Positions 8,798-18,017 of a stretch of DNA of 64,000 bases are shown piece by piece. Under the pieces are notes generated by a model that made no database searches, had not been told where the DNA came from, and worked only from the letters and a program-made list of their open reading frames with translations. Made by a program: the position numbers and the translations under genes. The stretch comes from Rufibacter sp. XAAS-G3-1 (GTDB lineage Bacteria; Bacteroidota; Bacteroidia; Cytophagales; Hymenobacteraceae), in contig NZ_JABFAM010000016.1 of assembly GCF_013623775.1 (NCBI RefSeq), positions 55,623 to 119,622 of the forward strand, written 5' to 3'. Position 1 is the first letter of the stretch. Every line of letters begins with the position of its first letter.

Positions 8798-11734
8798 ATG
8801 AGTACACTTCCCCAAACGCAAACCTCCCGCAGAAGAAAACCTCTTCTGTATCTTTCCTGGCACAAACTTCTGATGTTCCTTCTAGGAGTGATGCTGGCCC
8901 CCGCCGCCTTCGCGGTCGAAGACAGTTCCTATATCTCCAACCAAAGGAAAAGCAATTCATTTCCGCTTTCTGCGGCTGGAAAAGCAGCCCCCTTCTATAT
9001 CAGTGACGGTGATTTTCCCGGAGTGATCAGGGCATTGCGCGATTTACAGTCAGATGTAATGAAAGTCACCAACGCTGAGCCAGCTTTGACGGTAGGCAAA
9101 AAGGCTCCCAAAGCCAAAACCTTGGTGCTGGTGGGTACCTTAGGCAAAAGTCCGCTCATTGACCAATTGGTGAAAAGCAAGAAGCTGGACGTGAAAGACC
9201 TAACCGGAAGGTGGGAAACGTTTGTGGTGCAAACCGTGAAAAAACCCATGAAAGGCGTAGACGAAGCCCTCGTGATAGTGGGCAGCGACAAACGCGGCAC
9301 CATCTACGGCATCTATGACGTGTCTGCCCAGATTGGGGTATCACCTTGGTACTGGTGGGCCGATGTGCCGGTGAAAAAGCAGGAGAACCTATACGTTTTA
9401 GAAGGCCGCCATACCAAAGGAACACCCGCCGTAAAGTACCGCGGCATCTTTATCAACGACGAGGCCCCGGCGCTTTCCAACTGGTCTAAAGAGCAGTTCG
9501 GTGGCTTCAACCATAAATTCTACGAGAAGGTGTTTGAGTTGGTGCTGCGCATGAAAGGCAATTACCTGTGGCCCGCCATGTGGGGCAGCGCTTTCAGCGA
9601 TGATGATAAAGCCAATCCGCAGATAGCCGATATGTATGGGGTAGTGATAGGAACCTCGCATCATGAGCCGCTCATGCGCGCCCATGATGAGTGGCGTCGG
9701 TACGGTTCTGGCCCCTGGAACTACAACACCAACCCCGAGAAATTGCGCGAGTTCTGGAAAGGCGGCATCCAACGCATGAACGGCTACGAGAGCATTGTGA
9801 CCGTGGGCATGCGCGGCGACGGCGACGAACCCATGAGTGAGGAAAGCAACATTGGCCTGTTGGAGCGCATTGTGGCCGACCAACGCAAAATCATCTCTGA
9901 GGTAACCGGCAAAGACGCATCGCAAACCCCGCAGTTGTGGGCCTTGTACAAAGAGGTGCAGGACTACTATGACAAAGGCATGCGCGTACCAGATGACGTG
10001 ACTCTGCTCTTAGCCGATGACAACTGGGGGAATATCCGTAAATTGCCCAAAGTAGGCGAAAAACAGCATTCGGGCGGCTACGGCATCTACTACCATTTTG
10101 ACTACGTGGGCGGCCCGCGTAACTACAAATGGATTAACACCAATCCGCTCCCGCGCATCTGGGAGCAGATGCACTTAGCGTATCAGCACAAAGCCGACCG
10201 CATCTGGATTGTGAACGTGGGTGACATCAAACCCATGGAATTCCCCACCGAGTTCTTCCTGGATTATGCCTGGAACCCTGAGAAATGGCCCGCCGAGCGT
10301 TTGGATGAATACACCAAACGTTGGGCCGAGCGTCAGTTCGGGGCCGAGCATGCCACCACCATTGCCAATATTTTAGCCAAATACGCCAAGTACAACAGCC
10401 GTAGAAAGCCGGAGCTTTTAGCGCCAGACACCTACAGCCTCACCAATTACCAGGAGGCCGAAAGAGTAGTAGCCGACTACAACCGCCTGGCCGAGGAAGC
10501 CGAGCGGATGAACAAGGCGTTGCCTGCCCAGTACCGTGATGCCTATTACCAATTGGTGCTCTTTCCGGTACAGGCAAGCGCGAACCTGAATGAACTGCAC
10601 GTAACCACCGGCCGCAACCGCTTGTACGCCCAACAGGGCAGGGCCACCACCAATGAACTGGCCGCCAGGGTGAAAACCCTGTTTGACCGGGATGCGGAGT
10701 TAACCCGGGTGTTCCATAAAGACATAGCCGGGGGCAAGTGGAACCACATGATGTCCCAGACCCACATCAGCTACACGTATTGGCAGCAACCCGAGAAAGA
10801 TGTGATGCCAGAGGTAAAACAGCTTAACGTACCTACTGCCGCCGAGATGGGCGTCGCCATTGAAGGCGCTGCCAACTGGTGGCCGCAGGAAAAAGGTGCC
10901 GCCGTTTTACCGGAGTTTTCTCCTTTTGGAACGCAGGGTCATTACCTGGAGATCTTCAACCGCGGACAAAAGCCATTTGCGTATTCTATTCAGACGGGAG
11001 CCCCCTGGTTGAAAGTATCTCAGCCTACGGGTACTGTGGCCAAAGAGCAGCGTGTTTGGGTAAGTGTTGACTGGGCGCAGGCTCCCACCGGCACCCAGCG
11101 GGTACCGGTAACCATCACAGGGCCAAATGGCAAGAAAGTGATAGTGCAGGCGGTTGTTCTAAACCCAGCCGCGCCAAAACCAAACCAATTGGAAGGCTTC
11201 GCAGAGGCCAACGGGTACGTTTCTATGGAAGCCGAACACTTCACCCGGGCCGTGAATGGCAACAACATCCAGTGGCAGCTTATCCCAGACCTGGGCCGCA
11301 CCGCCTCGGCCATGACCACCCTGCCGGTAACCGCCCCCAGCCAAACCCCCGGCGGCAACAGCCCGCACCTGGAGTACAAAGTGTACCTACAGAAAGAAGG
11401 AGAGGTAAATGTGCAAGTGATGGTGTCTCCAACCCTAAACTTCCACAACACCCAGGGACTGCGCTACGCCATTTCCTTTGACGACGAAGCCCCGCAGATC
11501 ATCAACATCCATCAGGATAAATCTGAACGGGAGTGGAACAAGAACGTGGCCAACAACATCAATCTCACCGTTTCCAAACACCAATTGAAGAAACCGGGCG
11601 AACATACGCTCAAGTTCTGGATGGTAGACTCAGGCATTGTCTTACAGAAAATTGTGATTGATGCCGGTGGCCTGAAGCCAAGCTATTTGGGGCCGCCAGA
11701 AAGTGCGTTCCAACCTGCCAGGCAAGCAAAGTAA
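8798..11734 (+). CDS. GH115 xylan alpha-1,2-glucuronidase
   Basis: From ATG 8798 the protein has 978 residues. An N-terminal hydrophobic segment (LLMFLLGVMLAPAAFAVED) after basic residues is a Sec signal peptide. The family 115 core runs from about 60 to 620 and contains the diagnostic stretches KYRGIFINDEAPALSNW, GNYLWPAMWGSAFSDDD and GTSHHEPLMRAHDEWRR. The C-terminal GH115 domain (about 790-960) follows, with YVSMEAEHFTRAVN and the FWMVDSGIVLQKIVID ending. Enzymes of this family remove (4-O-methyl)-glucuronic acid from internal and terminal xylose residues of glucuronoxylan. Release of glucuronate fits exactly with uxaC and uxuA upstream. A perfect hairpin at 11740 closes the operon. Confidence 0.96.
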   Translation: MSTLPQTQTSRRRKPLLYLSWHKLLMFLLGVMLAPAAFAVEDSSYISNQRKSNSFPLSAAGKAAPFYISDGDFPGVIRALRDLQSDVMKVTNAEPALTVGKKAPKAKTLVLVGTLGKSPLIDQLVKSKKLDVKDLTGRWETFVVQTVKKPMKGVDEALVIVGSDKRGTIYGIYDVSAQIGVSPWYWWADVPVKKQENLYVLEGRHTKGTPAVKYRGIFINDEAPALSNWSKEQFGGFNHKFYEKVFELVLRMKGNYLWPAMWGSAFSDDDKANPQIADMYGVVIGTSHHEPLMRAHDEWRRYGSGPWNYNTNPEKLREFWKGGIQRMNGYESIVTVGMRGDGDEPMSEESNIGLLERIVADQRKIISEVTGKDASQTPQLWALYKEVQDYYDKGMRVPDDVTLLLADDNWGNIRKLPKVGEKQHSGGYGIYYHFDYVGGPRNYKWINTNPLPRIWEQMHLAYQHKADRIWIVNVGDIKPMEFPTEFFLDYAWNPEKWPAERLDEYTKRWAERQFGAEHATTIANILAKYAKYNSRRKPELLAPDTYSLTNYQEAERVVADYNRLAEEAERMNKALPAQYRDAYYQLVLFPVQASANLNELHVTTGRNRLYAQQGRATTNELAARVKTLFDRDAELTRVFHKDIAGGKWNHMMSQTHISYTYWQQPEKDVMPEVKQLNVPTAAEMGVAIEGAANWWPQEKGAAVLPEFSPFGTQGHYLEIFNRGQKPFAYSIQTGAPWLKVSQPTGTVAKEQRVWVSVDWAQAPTGTQRVPVTITGPNGKKVIVQAVVLNPAAPKPNQLEGFAEANGYVSMEAEHFTRAVNGNNIQWQLIPDLGRTASAMTTLPVTAPSQTPGGNSPHLEYKVYLQKEGEVNVQVMVSPTLNFHNTQGLRYAISFDDEAPQIINIHQDKSEREWNKNVANNINLTVSKHQLKKPGEHTLKFWMVDSGIVLQKIVIDAGGLKPSYLGPPESAFQPARQAK

Positions 11735-11739
11735 ACAGC

Positions 11740-11775
11740 GTTTCGGGCCTGTTTTCATAAAAACAGGCCCGAAAC
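11740..11775 (+). terminator. Perfect hairpin after the GH115 gene (genome-wide hairpin type)
   Basis: GTTTCGGGCCTGTTTT pairs with AAAACAGGCCCGAAAC around a short loop, 5 nt after the stop codon. It is a member of the GGCCTGTTTT/AAAACAGGCC hairpin class seen throughout the window. It lacks a long T-run, so termination is plausible rather than shown. Confidence 0.65.
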
Positions 11776-11948
11776 CAACTCTTATTACAAATAGAGCTTA
11801 AGAAAGGTCTTCACCAATCTGTAACAACTACAGGAAGGCTTGTGCATTCGCCTAACGGGCCTACTTTTCGCGGGCGCGAGTTTGTGATTGGTGTCTACAG
11901 ATGATGGGTAGTCTCTGGCCCTTCTTGCTGATCAGCGGCTAAACGGGC

Positions 11949-12020
11949 CTGGTGTGGCTATGGCCCGAATTTACTTCCGTGACTTGGGAGCCGGCAGAAA
12001 GTCACTATACCGGAAATGAT
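11949..12020. repeat. Repeat family E, degenerate copy
   Basis: A stretch with GGCTATGGCCC, TTACTTCCGTGACT and, further on, AGTCAC resembles a decayed form of the perfect 33-bp inverted repeat at 49449. The rest of the gap 11776-12213 shows no gene and no other clear element. An AAACGTT core near 12113 is weakly similar to the xyl operator centre. Confidence 0.4.
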
Positions 12021-12213
12021 TCCATTCTAAGACCTCTATCCGCGGGCAAAAAGCGTATATCCCAAGCCAAGAAGAAGTGTTTAGAGGCTAATTTCCAGAA
12101 AGTTGTTTATAAACGTTAATGTATATTTAGCTTCAAGAGTAGTTAAACAAAGCATAAGTCCCAGACCAACCCGTCTGGCATACGAATAAAGCATAACCTA
12201 TAACCCATTCGCT

Positions 12214-12888
12214 ATGAAGTTTTTCATTGACACGGCCAACCTGGCCCACATCAAAGAAGCCCATGATCTGGGCATTTTGGACGGTGTAACTACCAATCCA
12301 TCGTTAATGGCCAAAGAAGGCATTAAAGGAGAGCAGGCCACGCTAGACCACTACAAAGCCATCTGTGAGATTGTGGATGGAGACATCAGTGCCGAAGTAC
12401 TTTCCACGGACTTTGACTCCATGGTAGCCGAAGGAAAGATTCTGGCGGCGTTGCACCCTAACATTGTGGTGAAGGTGCCCATGATCAAAGACGGCCTGAA
12501 AGCCATCAAGTACTTCACCGACAACGGCATCAAAACCAACTGTACCCTGGTGTTCTCGGCCGGACAAGCCATCTTGGCCGCCAAAGCCGGGGCAACCTAC
12601 GTGTCTCCTTTCCTGGGCCGGGTGGATGACATTGGTTGGGATGGGGTGCAATTGATTGAGCAGATTGCCAACATCTATGCTATCCAGGGCTATGAAACCC
12701 AAATTCTGGCGGCGTCTATCCGCAGTTCCATGCACATTGTGAAGTGTGCCGAGGCGGGTGCCCATGTCTGCACTTGCCCGTTAGAGCCAATCTTGGGTTT
12801 GCTTACCCATCCCCTCACTGCCAGCGGCTTAGCCAAGTTTGTGGCCGATGCTGAGAAGATGAAAGAGATCATGCAAGAGCAAGCCTAA
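12214..12888 (+). CDS. fsa: Fructose-6-phosphate aldolase / TalC-type transaldolase
   Basis: The protein has 224 residues, the length of the short FSA/TalC subfamily of transaldolases (classical transaldolases exceed 300). The start [20 protein letters not shown] and the segment [14 protein letters not shown] are diagnostic. The Schiff-base lysine is Lys87 in NIVVKVPM. A conserved [11 protein letters not shown] segment and the [10 protein letters not shown] motif follow. FSA cleaves fructose 6-phosphate to dihydroxyacetone and glyceraldehyde 3-phosphate; TalC proteins with the same fold are true transaldolases, and sequence alone does not separate them here. A transaldolase role would suit pentose phosphate flow from the xylose genes nearby. 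It appears monocistronic, with long gaps on both sides. Confidence 0.88.
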   Translation: MKFFIDTANLAHIKEAHDLGILDGVTTNPSLMAKEGIKGEQATLDHYKAICEIVDGDISAEVLSTDFDSMVAEGKILAALHPNIVVKVPMIKDGLKAIKYFTDNGIKTNCTLVFSAGQAILAAKAGATYVSPFLGRVDDIGWDGVQLIEQIANIYAIQGYETQILAASIRSSMHIVKCAEAGAHVCTCPLEPILGLLTHPLTASGLAKFVADAEKMKEIMQEQA

Positions 12889-12931
12889 GTTTTTCTTTTT
12901 TTCAGACTTATAGTTAATCAATTTACCATCA

Positions 12932-13132
12932 AACCTGTTTAGAGTTTTTCATTAACCGGCATTTAAAGCAATTCCTTTGGTGCAAGTGTCCACTTATGCC
13001 TTCATTTTTAGGCTGTTTTTATGAAAATAGGCATAAAACAGGAAGGTTATTTGTACACTGGCACAAGCATCTGTTTATACCGCCGTTTTTAAGCTGTTTT
13101 TAGAAAAACAGCTTAAAAACTCTAAACAGCTT
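12932..13132 (-). repeat. Repeat family A, copy 2 (inverted relative to copy 1)
   Basis: It is bounded by ACCTGTTTAGAGTTTTTC and AAAAACTCTAAACAGC and includes AACCGGCATTTAAAGCAATTC, which matches the reverse complement of the right end of copy 1. Two TTTTTAGGCTGTTTTT/AAAANAGCNTAAAA hairpins lie inside. Confidence 0.8.
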
Positions 13133-13150
13133 CATCGTCTTGTACGATGG

Positions 13151-13195
13151 TAAAAAGTAAAATCGGACTCCTTGGGAGTCCGATTTTACTTTTTA
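13151..13195. terminator. Bidirectional perfect hairpin between fsa and xylA
   Basis: The stem TAAAAAGTAAAATCGGACTC pairs perfectly with GAGTCCGATTTTACTTTTTA around a 5-nt loop. A-rich and T-rich flanks make it symmetric, so it can serve both convergent transcripts (fsa on plus, xylBA on minus). Confidence 0.75.
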
Positions 13196-13373
13196 GAGGC
13201 AATTGTTTCGAGTATGTTTTCTGAAAACTAAGCCGAAAACGAGTATAGTAAAACCATTCTTGAAAAAATCAAGCTGCTTGAAGTTGAGATAAGATTGATT
13301 TTTAGCGGATGGGTTCCCCTCCGTGGAGAGGCAGGGGTGGGGTGCACATTCCATGATTCTTCACAATGGAACA

Positions 13374-13406
13374 AAAATGGCTGCCTCTTTTGGAGGCAGC
13401 CATTTT
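13374..13406 (-). terminator. Terminator of the xylBA transcript
   Basis: AAAATGGCTGCCTC pairs with GAGGCAGCCATTTT. On the minus strand the stem ends in a run of five T. It lies about 90 nt beyond the xylA stop codon. Confidence 0.75.
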
Positions 13407-13422
13407 AATAACATGAATAATC

Positions 13423-13464
13423 AAATGTTGAATCTGACCATTCAAGAGGTCTGATTCAACATTT
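13423..13464. repeat. Hairpin just downstream of xylA
   Basis: AAATGTTGAATCTGACC pairs with GGTCTGATTCAACATTT with one mismatch. It may protect the 3' end of the xylBA mRNA or act with the terminator at 13374. Confidence 0.6.
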
Positions 13465-13495
13465 AGACCTACTAGAGACTTGATAAAACCAGAGA

Positions 13496-14827
13496 CTAGA
13501 TAAACTTGTTAATGATGTTTTCCAGGTACTCCTGACGACCGCTTTTCACAGCTGGCTCACCTTGCTCAATGGCGTAGGCACGCAGGTCTTCCAACTTCAG
13601 TTTACCTTGCTCAAACTCCTGGCCTTTGCCGCTGTCAAAAGAAGCGTAACGCTCTTCGCGGATTTTAAGGAAATCAGATTTCTGCAGGATGTTGTCGGCA
13701 GTGATCAAGGCGCGGGCAAAGGTATCGGCGCCGCCGATGTGCGCGTAGAACAGATCAGCAGGGTCAGTTGAGTTTCTTCTGATTTTGGCGTCAAAGTTCA
13801 CCCCACCACCTTGCAGTCCACCAGCTTCTAGGAAAATCAGCATGGCCTCGGTCAGCTCGTTCAGGTTGTTCGGGAATTGGTCAGTGTCCCAGCCGTTCTG
13901 GTAGTCGCCGCGGTTGGCGTCCAAAGAACCTAACATGCCCGCGTCAGCAGCCACTTGCAACTCGTGCTGGAAAGTATGGCCCGCCAACGTTGCGTGGTTT
14001 ACCTCAATGTTTATTTTGAAATCGTTTAATAAGTCATGCTGACGCAGGAACCCGATCACGGTAGCGCAATCGTAGTCGTACTGGTGCTTGGTGGGTTCCA
14101 TGGGCTTAGGCTCAATGAAGAACGTGCCTTTAAAGCCTTGGGCACGGGCATAGTCCTTGGCGGAGTGCAGGAAGCGGGCCAGATGCTCTTGCTCGCGTTT
14201 CATGTTGGTGTTCAGCAAGGTCATATAGCCTTCCCGACCTCCCCAGAACACGTAGTTTTCACCGCCTAACGCGATAGTAGCGTCCAAAGCGCCTTTCACC
14301 TGGGCGGCCGCGTGCGCCAACACATGGAAGTCTGGGTTAGTAGAGGCACCGTTCATGTAGCGTTGGTGCGAGAACACGTTGGCCGTTCCCCAAAGCAGTT
14401 TCACGCCGCTTTCGGCTTGTTTCTGCTTTGCGTACTCCACCATGGTCTGCAAACGACGGTCGTTTTCAGCGATGTCATTGCCGTAGTCCACCACATCCAC
14501 GTCATGGAAGCAGTAGTACGGCATGCCCATTTTAGTGATGAACTCAAACGCAGCATCCATCTTGGCTTTGGCGCGCGTGATCACGTCAGAACTCTCGTCC
14601 CAGGAAAAGTTCAAGGTTGGGCCACCAAATGGATCTGAACCGTTCGCGTTGAAAGAGTGCCAGTAGGCTACCGAAAATTTGAAATGTTCTTTCAGGGTTT
14701 TGCCGGCTACCACACGGTTTTCGTCATACCAACGGTACGCCAACGGGTTGTCTGACTCCAGCCCTTCAAATTTTATCTGGCCTATGCCTTTGAAATATTC
14801 TTTGTCTCCTAATGTTAGATTTGCCAT
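13496..14827 (-). CDS. xylA: Xylose isomerase
   Basis: The protein has 443 residues, the length of class II xylose isomerases. It starts [20 protein letters not shown] with ATG at 14827. Family landmarks include [28 protein letters not shown] (catalytic His/Asp), [36 protein letters not shown] and [19 protein letters not shown], which carry the divalent-metal ligands. It converts D-xylose to D-xylulose (EC 5.3.1.5) in the cytoplasm. The gene lies 25 nt after xylB on the same strand, and the pair form an operon reading away from the divergent LacI-type regulator. A hairpin and a terminator follow at 13464-13374. Confidence 0.98.
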   Translation of the reverse strand: MANLTLGDKEYFKGIGQIKFEGLESDNPLAYRWYDENRVVAGKTLKEHFKFSVAYWHSFNANGSDPFGGPTLNFSWDESSDVITRAKAKMDAAFEFITKMGMPYYCFHDVDVVDYGNDIAENDRRLQTMVEYAKQKQAESGVKLLWGTANVFSHQRYMNGASTNPDFHVLAHAAAQVKGALDATIALGGENYVFWGGREGYMTLLNTNMKREQEHLARFLHSAKDYARAQGFKGTFFIEPKPMEPTKHQYDYDCATVIGFLRQHDLLNDFKINIEVNHATLAGHTFQHELQVAADAGMLGSLDANRGDYQNGWDTDQFPNNLNELTEAMLIFLEAGGLQGGGVNFDAKIRRNSTDPADLFYAHIGGADTFARALITADNILQKSDFLKIREERYASFDSGKGQEFEQGKLKLEDLRAYAIEQGEPAVKSGRQEYLENIINKFI

Positions 14828-14852
14828 GGTTTTGTGGTTATGATGTGAAAGA

Positions 14853-16334
14853 TTAGTCTCTTAATTGTTTCTGAAGAAGGGTTTTCCAGTCCTGGTACGC
14901 CGTTTCGTAAGCATCGGTCTGGGTAGGTTCAATGACTCTTAAACGTTCAAAACGGCTAAAGGCTTCCTGGGCCGAGGCGAAAACGTTGGCTCCAATTCCG
15001 GCTCCCAGGGCAGCACCTACGCTCCCGTCGTTCTGGTACAGTTCTACCGGAACGTGCGTGGCGTTTACAAACGCTTCAGCAAACAGCTCGCTCAGGAACA
15101 TATTGGCATTGCCTGCTCTGATTACTTGAGGGTTCATGCCGTTTTCCCGCATGATGTCCAACCCGTAGCGGAACGTGAAGGCGATTCCCTCCTGCACTGC
15201 TCTATAGATATGCGCTTTGGTATGTAGGTTCAAGTCCAGGTTGTGGAACTGCGCCCCAATAATGCGGTTATTGAACACGCGCTCGGCTCCGTTCCCGAAA
15301 GGGAAAATGCGCAAGCCTCCACTACCAATGGGAGCTTTCTGCGCCTCGGTATTCATCTGCGGGTAGGAGAGGCCTTGGCCCATGTTTTCCTTCACCCAGC
15401 TGTTCATGATGCCCGTGCCGTTGATGTTCATGAGCACACCCACCCGCTTGGCGTCTGGCACGTAGTTCACGTGCGCAAACGTATTCACGCGCGACTGCGG
15501 GTCATACACCAATTGGTCGCTCACGCCGTAAATCACGCCCGACGTACCAGCCGTAGCCGCTACCTCGCCCGGATTCAGCACGTTCAAGGAAAGCGCATTG
15601 TTAGGTTGGTCACCGGATTTATAAGCCACCGGAATGCCCGCTTTCAAAGAAAGGGAAGAAGCAATCTCGGCCTTCACCGCGCCGTGGGAAGAAAACAGCG
15701 GCCGAACCTCCGGGATTATGTCGGGGCTAAAGCCGAAGAAATTCATCACATCCTGGGAAACCTCATCCTTCTGGAAATCCCAGAAAATCCCTTCTGACAA
15801 AGCCGATACGCTGGTGGTAATCTCGCCCGTCAGTTTCATGGCGATGTAGTCACCGGGCAGCATGATCTTGTGGATTTTGCGGAACGTTTCAGGCTCGTTT
15901 TCCTTTACCCAGGCCAATTTCGCGGCGGTGAAGTTGCCCGGAGAGTTGAGTAGGCGGGAAAGGCTTTGTGCCTGCCCAATGTGCTCCAGCGCTTTCTGGC
16001 CGTACGGTACCGCACGGCTGTCGCACCAGATGATGGATTCGCGCAATACTTCCTGGTTTTGGTTCACAATGACCAAACCGTGCATCTGGTAGGCAATGCC
16101 AATGGCACCAATGTCCTGCGGGTTGTACGCGCCAGAGGCGTTCGCTTTCTGAATGGCTTTCTGCGCGTGCTCCCACCACATCTCCGGCGACTGCTCTGCC
16201 CAACCTGGTTGCAGGGAGTTGATTTTAGACTCGGTTTCCGGAAACTGCGCCGAAACCACACTTTGTTGGGTGGCGGCGTCTACCACAGAGACTTTAATGG
16301 AGGAGGTACCTACGTCTATTCCTAATAAGAGCAT
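14853..16334 (-). CDS. xylB: Xylulokinase
   Basis: This 493-residue FGGY-family kinase starts [20 protein letters not shown], where the glycine-rich loop forms the phosphate-binding site. Sugar-binding landmarks specific for xylulokinase are visible ([36 protein letters not shown]). The ATP-binding C-terminal domain holds [15 protein letters not shown] and [19 protein letters not shown]. It phosphorylates D-xylulose to xylulose 5-phosphate, the step after XylA. It is the first gene of the xylBA operon. The region upstream of its start contains a 20-bp palindrome at 16415 that could block transcription when bound by the LacI-type regulator. Confidence 0.96.
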   Translation of the reverse strand: MLLLGIDVGTSSIKVSVVDAATQQSVVSAQFPETESKINSLQPGWAEQSPEMWWEHAQKAIQKANASGAYNPQDIGAIGIAYQMHGLVIVNQNQEVLRESIIWCDSRAVPYGQKALEHIGQAQSLSRLLNSPGNFTAAKLAWVKENEPETFRKIHKIMLPGDYIAMKLTGEITTSVSALSEGIFWDFQKDEVSQDVMNFFGFSPDIIPEVRPLFSSHGAVKAEIASSLSLKAGIPVAYKSGDQPNNALSLNVLNPGEVAATAGTSGVIYGVSDQLVYDPQSRVNTFAHVNYVPDAKRVGVLMNINGTGIMNSWVKENMGQGLSYPQMNTEAQKAPIGSGGLRIFPFGNGAERVFNNRIIGAQFHNLDLNLHTKAHIYRAVQEGIAFTFRYGLDIMRENGMNPQVIRAGNANMFLSELFAEAFVNATHVPVELYQNDGSVGAALGAGIGANVFASAQEAFSRFERLRVIEPTQTDAYETAYQDWKTLLQKQLRD

Positions 16335-16414
16335 ATATGGCTTGGTTACAATGAATGCAGTTCAATGAAAAATGATACGCAGTGATAGCCTTTTCATTTA
16401 AGAGAGGCTAAGTT

Positions 16415-16434
16415 TTATGCCAACGTTGGCATAA
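16415..16434. promoter_or_regulatory. Perfect 20-bp palindrome, probable LacI-family operator
   Basis: TTATGCCAACGTTGGCATAA is fully palindromic with a central CG step, the usual form of operators bound by LacI/GalR proteins. It lies 81 nt upstream of xylB and 282 nt upstream of the divergent LacI-type gene, so it is best placed to control xylBA. No second exact copy was seen in the window. Confidence 0.7.
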
Positions 16435-16688
16435 GTTTAAAGCTAAATTTTCAAAATAGGAAACAAAGCCATAAGAATTATCAAAATTTTACGAAATTGT
16501 AGGTAAAAGGTGGGGGAATGAGGCAAATAAATAATTAACCCAACGGGGATGCCTTGAATTCTGCTCTTCTCACCTGGGTAACGGTCTATACGAGGACGGA
16601 CAATGTTTTAGGCCTGTTTTAGGTAAATAGTGCCAAAATGAGGAGAAACCCCCTACGTTTGTAGTGCTATTGGAAAGTAGTATTTAAG

Positions 16689-16696
16689 TACCTTTG
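16689..16696 (+). promoter_or_regulatory. Bacteroidota -7 promoter box for the LacI-type gene
   Basis: TACCTTTG matches the Bacteroidota consensus TAnnTTTG exactly and ends 20 nt before the TTG start at 16717. A TTTG at about -33 with standard spacing is not clear. Confidence 0.5.
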
Positions 16697-16716
16697 GCCT
16701 TTAGACTACCTTAGCA

Positions 16717-17736
16717 TTGAAGAAGACCACCATACATGATATTGCCCGCGAGTTGGATGTAACGTTCTCTACGGTGGCACGTGCCTTGAATGACCATCCC
16801 GCTATCAGCGTAGCTACTAAAGCGGCCGTGTTGGAAACGGCCAAACGCCTGAACTACCAGCAGAACAAACTGGCTTCGTCGCTGCGCTCTGGGCGTACCA
16901 ACGTCATCGGGATAATAGTGCCTAGTCTGGATACCAGCTTTTTCAGTTCGGTGGTGCATGGCATAGAACGGGTGATGAACGAGAACGGGTACAGCATGCT
17001 TTTGTACCAAACGGGCGAGTCGCTGGCGCAGGAGCAAAAGGGAATAGAGACGTTTCTGCAGTCAAGGGTAGACGGCATCATCTCATCGGTGTCCAGCGAA
17101 GAAAAAGGGCTGGCGTTTTACGGGCAGATCTGCAAACGCCAGGTGCCGCTGCTGTTCTTTGACCGGGCCATCCAGAACCTGCCGGTGCCTTCGGTTACCA
17201 TCAATGACTACCAGGCGGGCTTTGTGGCCACGGAGCATCTCATCAAACAGGGCTACAAACACATCGCCCACCTTACCTCAGACCAAAACCTGACCATCTT
17301 CAACGAACGTTTCAGGGGTTACCGCGATGCGCTGGCGCAGTATGGGTTGGAGTTGAACGAAAACAGGATCTTCAAGGGGAGGCTATCGCTGGAATTCGGG
17401 AAAAGCTCTTTGCAGCAGCTTCTGGGGCAACACGGGCCGCTAGACGCCATTTTCGCGGCCGAAGATTACACCGCCATGGGAGCCTTACAGATGTTGTTGG
17501 AAAGAGGAATAAAGGTTCCTGAGCAGGTGGGGGTAGTAGGTTTCGCCAATGAAGCCTTCGGGGAGTTCGTGACTCCTTCTCTGTCAACGGTAGACCAGCA
17601 GACCATTAAGATGGGTGAGGAGACCGCCCGTCTGTTTTTAAAGCTGATTGCCAACAAAGACTACTACGGCACCACGCCTGAACACATTGTTCTGGATCCT
17701 ATTCTTATTTCCCGCCGGTCTTCCCAGCTAAAATAG
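16717..17736 (+). CDS. LacI-family transcriptional regulator, probable xylose/xylan regulator
   Basis: The 339-residue protein begins with a TTG codon at 16717. I accept this unusual start because KKTTIHDIARELDVTFSTVA is the canonical LacI helix-turn-helix beginning right at the N-terminus, and no ATG lies between it and the -7 box. The hinge helix region (NKLASSLRSGRTNVIGIIVP) is followed by a periplasmic-binding-protein-like ligand domain from about residue 60 to 335, with DAIFAAEDYTAMGALQMLLE and QVGVVGFANEAF typical of the family. It is divergent from xylBA with a 382-bp gap that holds a perfect palindrome. The most likely role is repression relieved by xylose or a xylan breakdown product; the ligand is inferred from position only. 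Confidence 0.9.
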   Translation: MKKTTIHDIARELDVTFSTVARALNDHPAISVATKAAVLETAKRLNYQQNKLASSLRSGRTNVIGIIVPSLDTSFFSSVVHGIERVMNENGYSMLLYQTGESLAQEQKGIETFLQSRVDGIISSVSSEEKGLAFYGQICKRQVPLLFFDRAIQNLPVPSVTINDYQAGFVATEHLIKQGYKHIAHLTSDQNLTIFNERFRGYRDALAQYGLELNENRIFKGRLSLEFGKSSLQQLLGQHGPLDAIFAAEDYTAMGALQMLLERGIKVPEQVGVVGFANEAFGEFVTPSLSTVDQQTIKMGEETARLFLKLIANKDYYGTTPEHIVLDPILISRRSSQLK

Positions 17737-17746
17737 CTTTCAATTT

Positions 17747-17874
17747 CCCTCGCTCGCCTCTGGCGAGTGTGGGTTACTTTCGGCCTCTGGCCGTTTCTCG
17801 GCTCTTTTTGAATAAATAAGCCTAAAACAGCGAGACGCCGCAGGTAGCTCACACTCGCTAGAGGCGAGCGAGGG
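17747..17874. repeat. 128-bp inverted-repeat element after the LacI-type gene
   Basis: The left arm CCCTCGCTCGCCTCTGGCGA and the right arm TCGCTAGAGGCGAGCGAGGG (extended by CACACTC/GAGTGTG) form a stem of about 25 bp with very few mismatches. Between them lie a further short palindrome (CGGCCTCTGGCCG) and a degenerate GCCTAAAAC hairpin half. It may act as terminator or be a REP-like element; only one copy is seen here. Confidence 0.7.
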
Positions 17875-18002
17875 TTCTATTCTGGTGAATCAGCCTTTAG
17901 TAGGTAGTGTTACACTGACTTGACTATAGCTCGTTTATTATGTTAAGTATAAAAGGTGAAATTCTTCAAAGCCAGAGAAGCGGGATTCAGGGAAACTTAG
18001 GT

Positions 18003-18010
18003 TAATTTTG
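18003..18010 (+). promoter_or_regulatory. -7 box directly before the MBL-fold gene
   Basis: TAATTTTG fits TAnnTTTG and ends 7 nt before the ATG at 18018, which would place the transcription start at or within 2 nt of the start codon (leaderless mRNA). Confidence 0.5.
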
Positions 18011-18017
18011 TGCCGAT

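Noticed and set aside
12106..12125. Second xyl operator before fsa
   Set aside because: Only the AACGTT core is shared with the palindrome at 16415; the flanks do not match.
15243..15797. 184-residue plus-strand frame
   Set aside because: Antisense to xylB.
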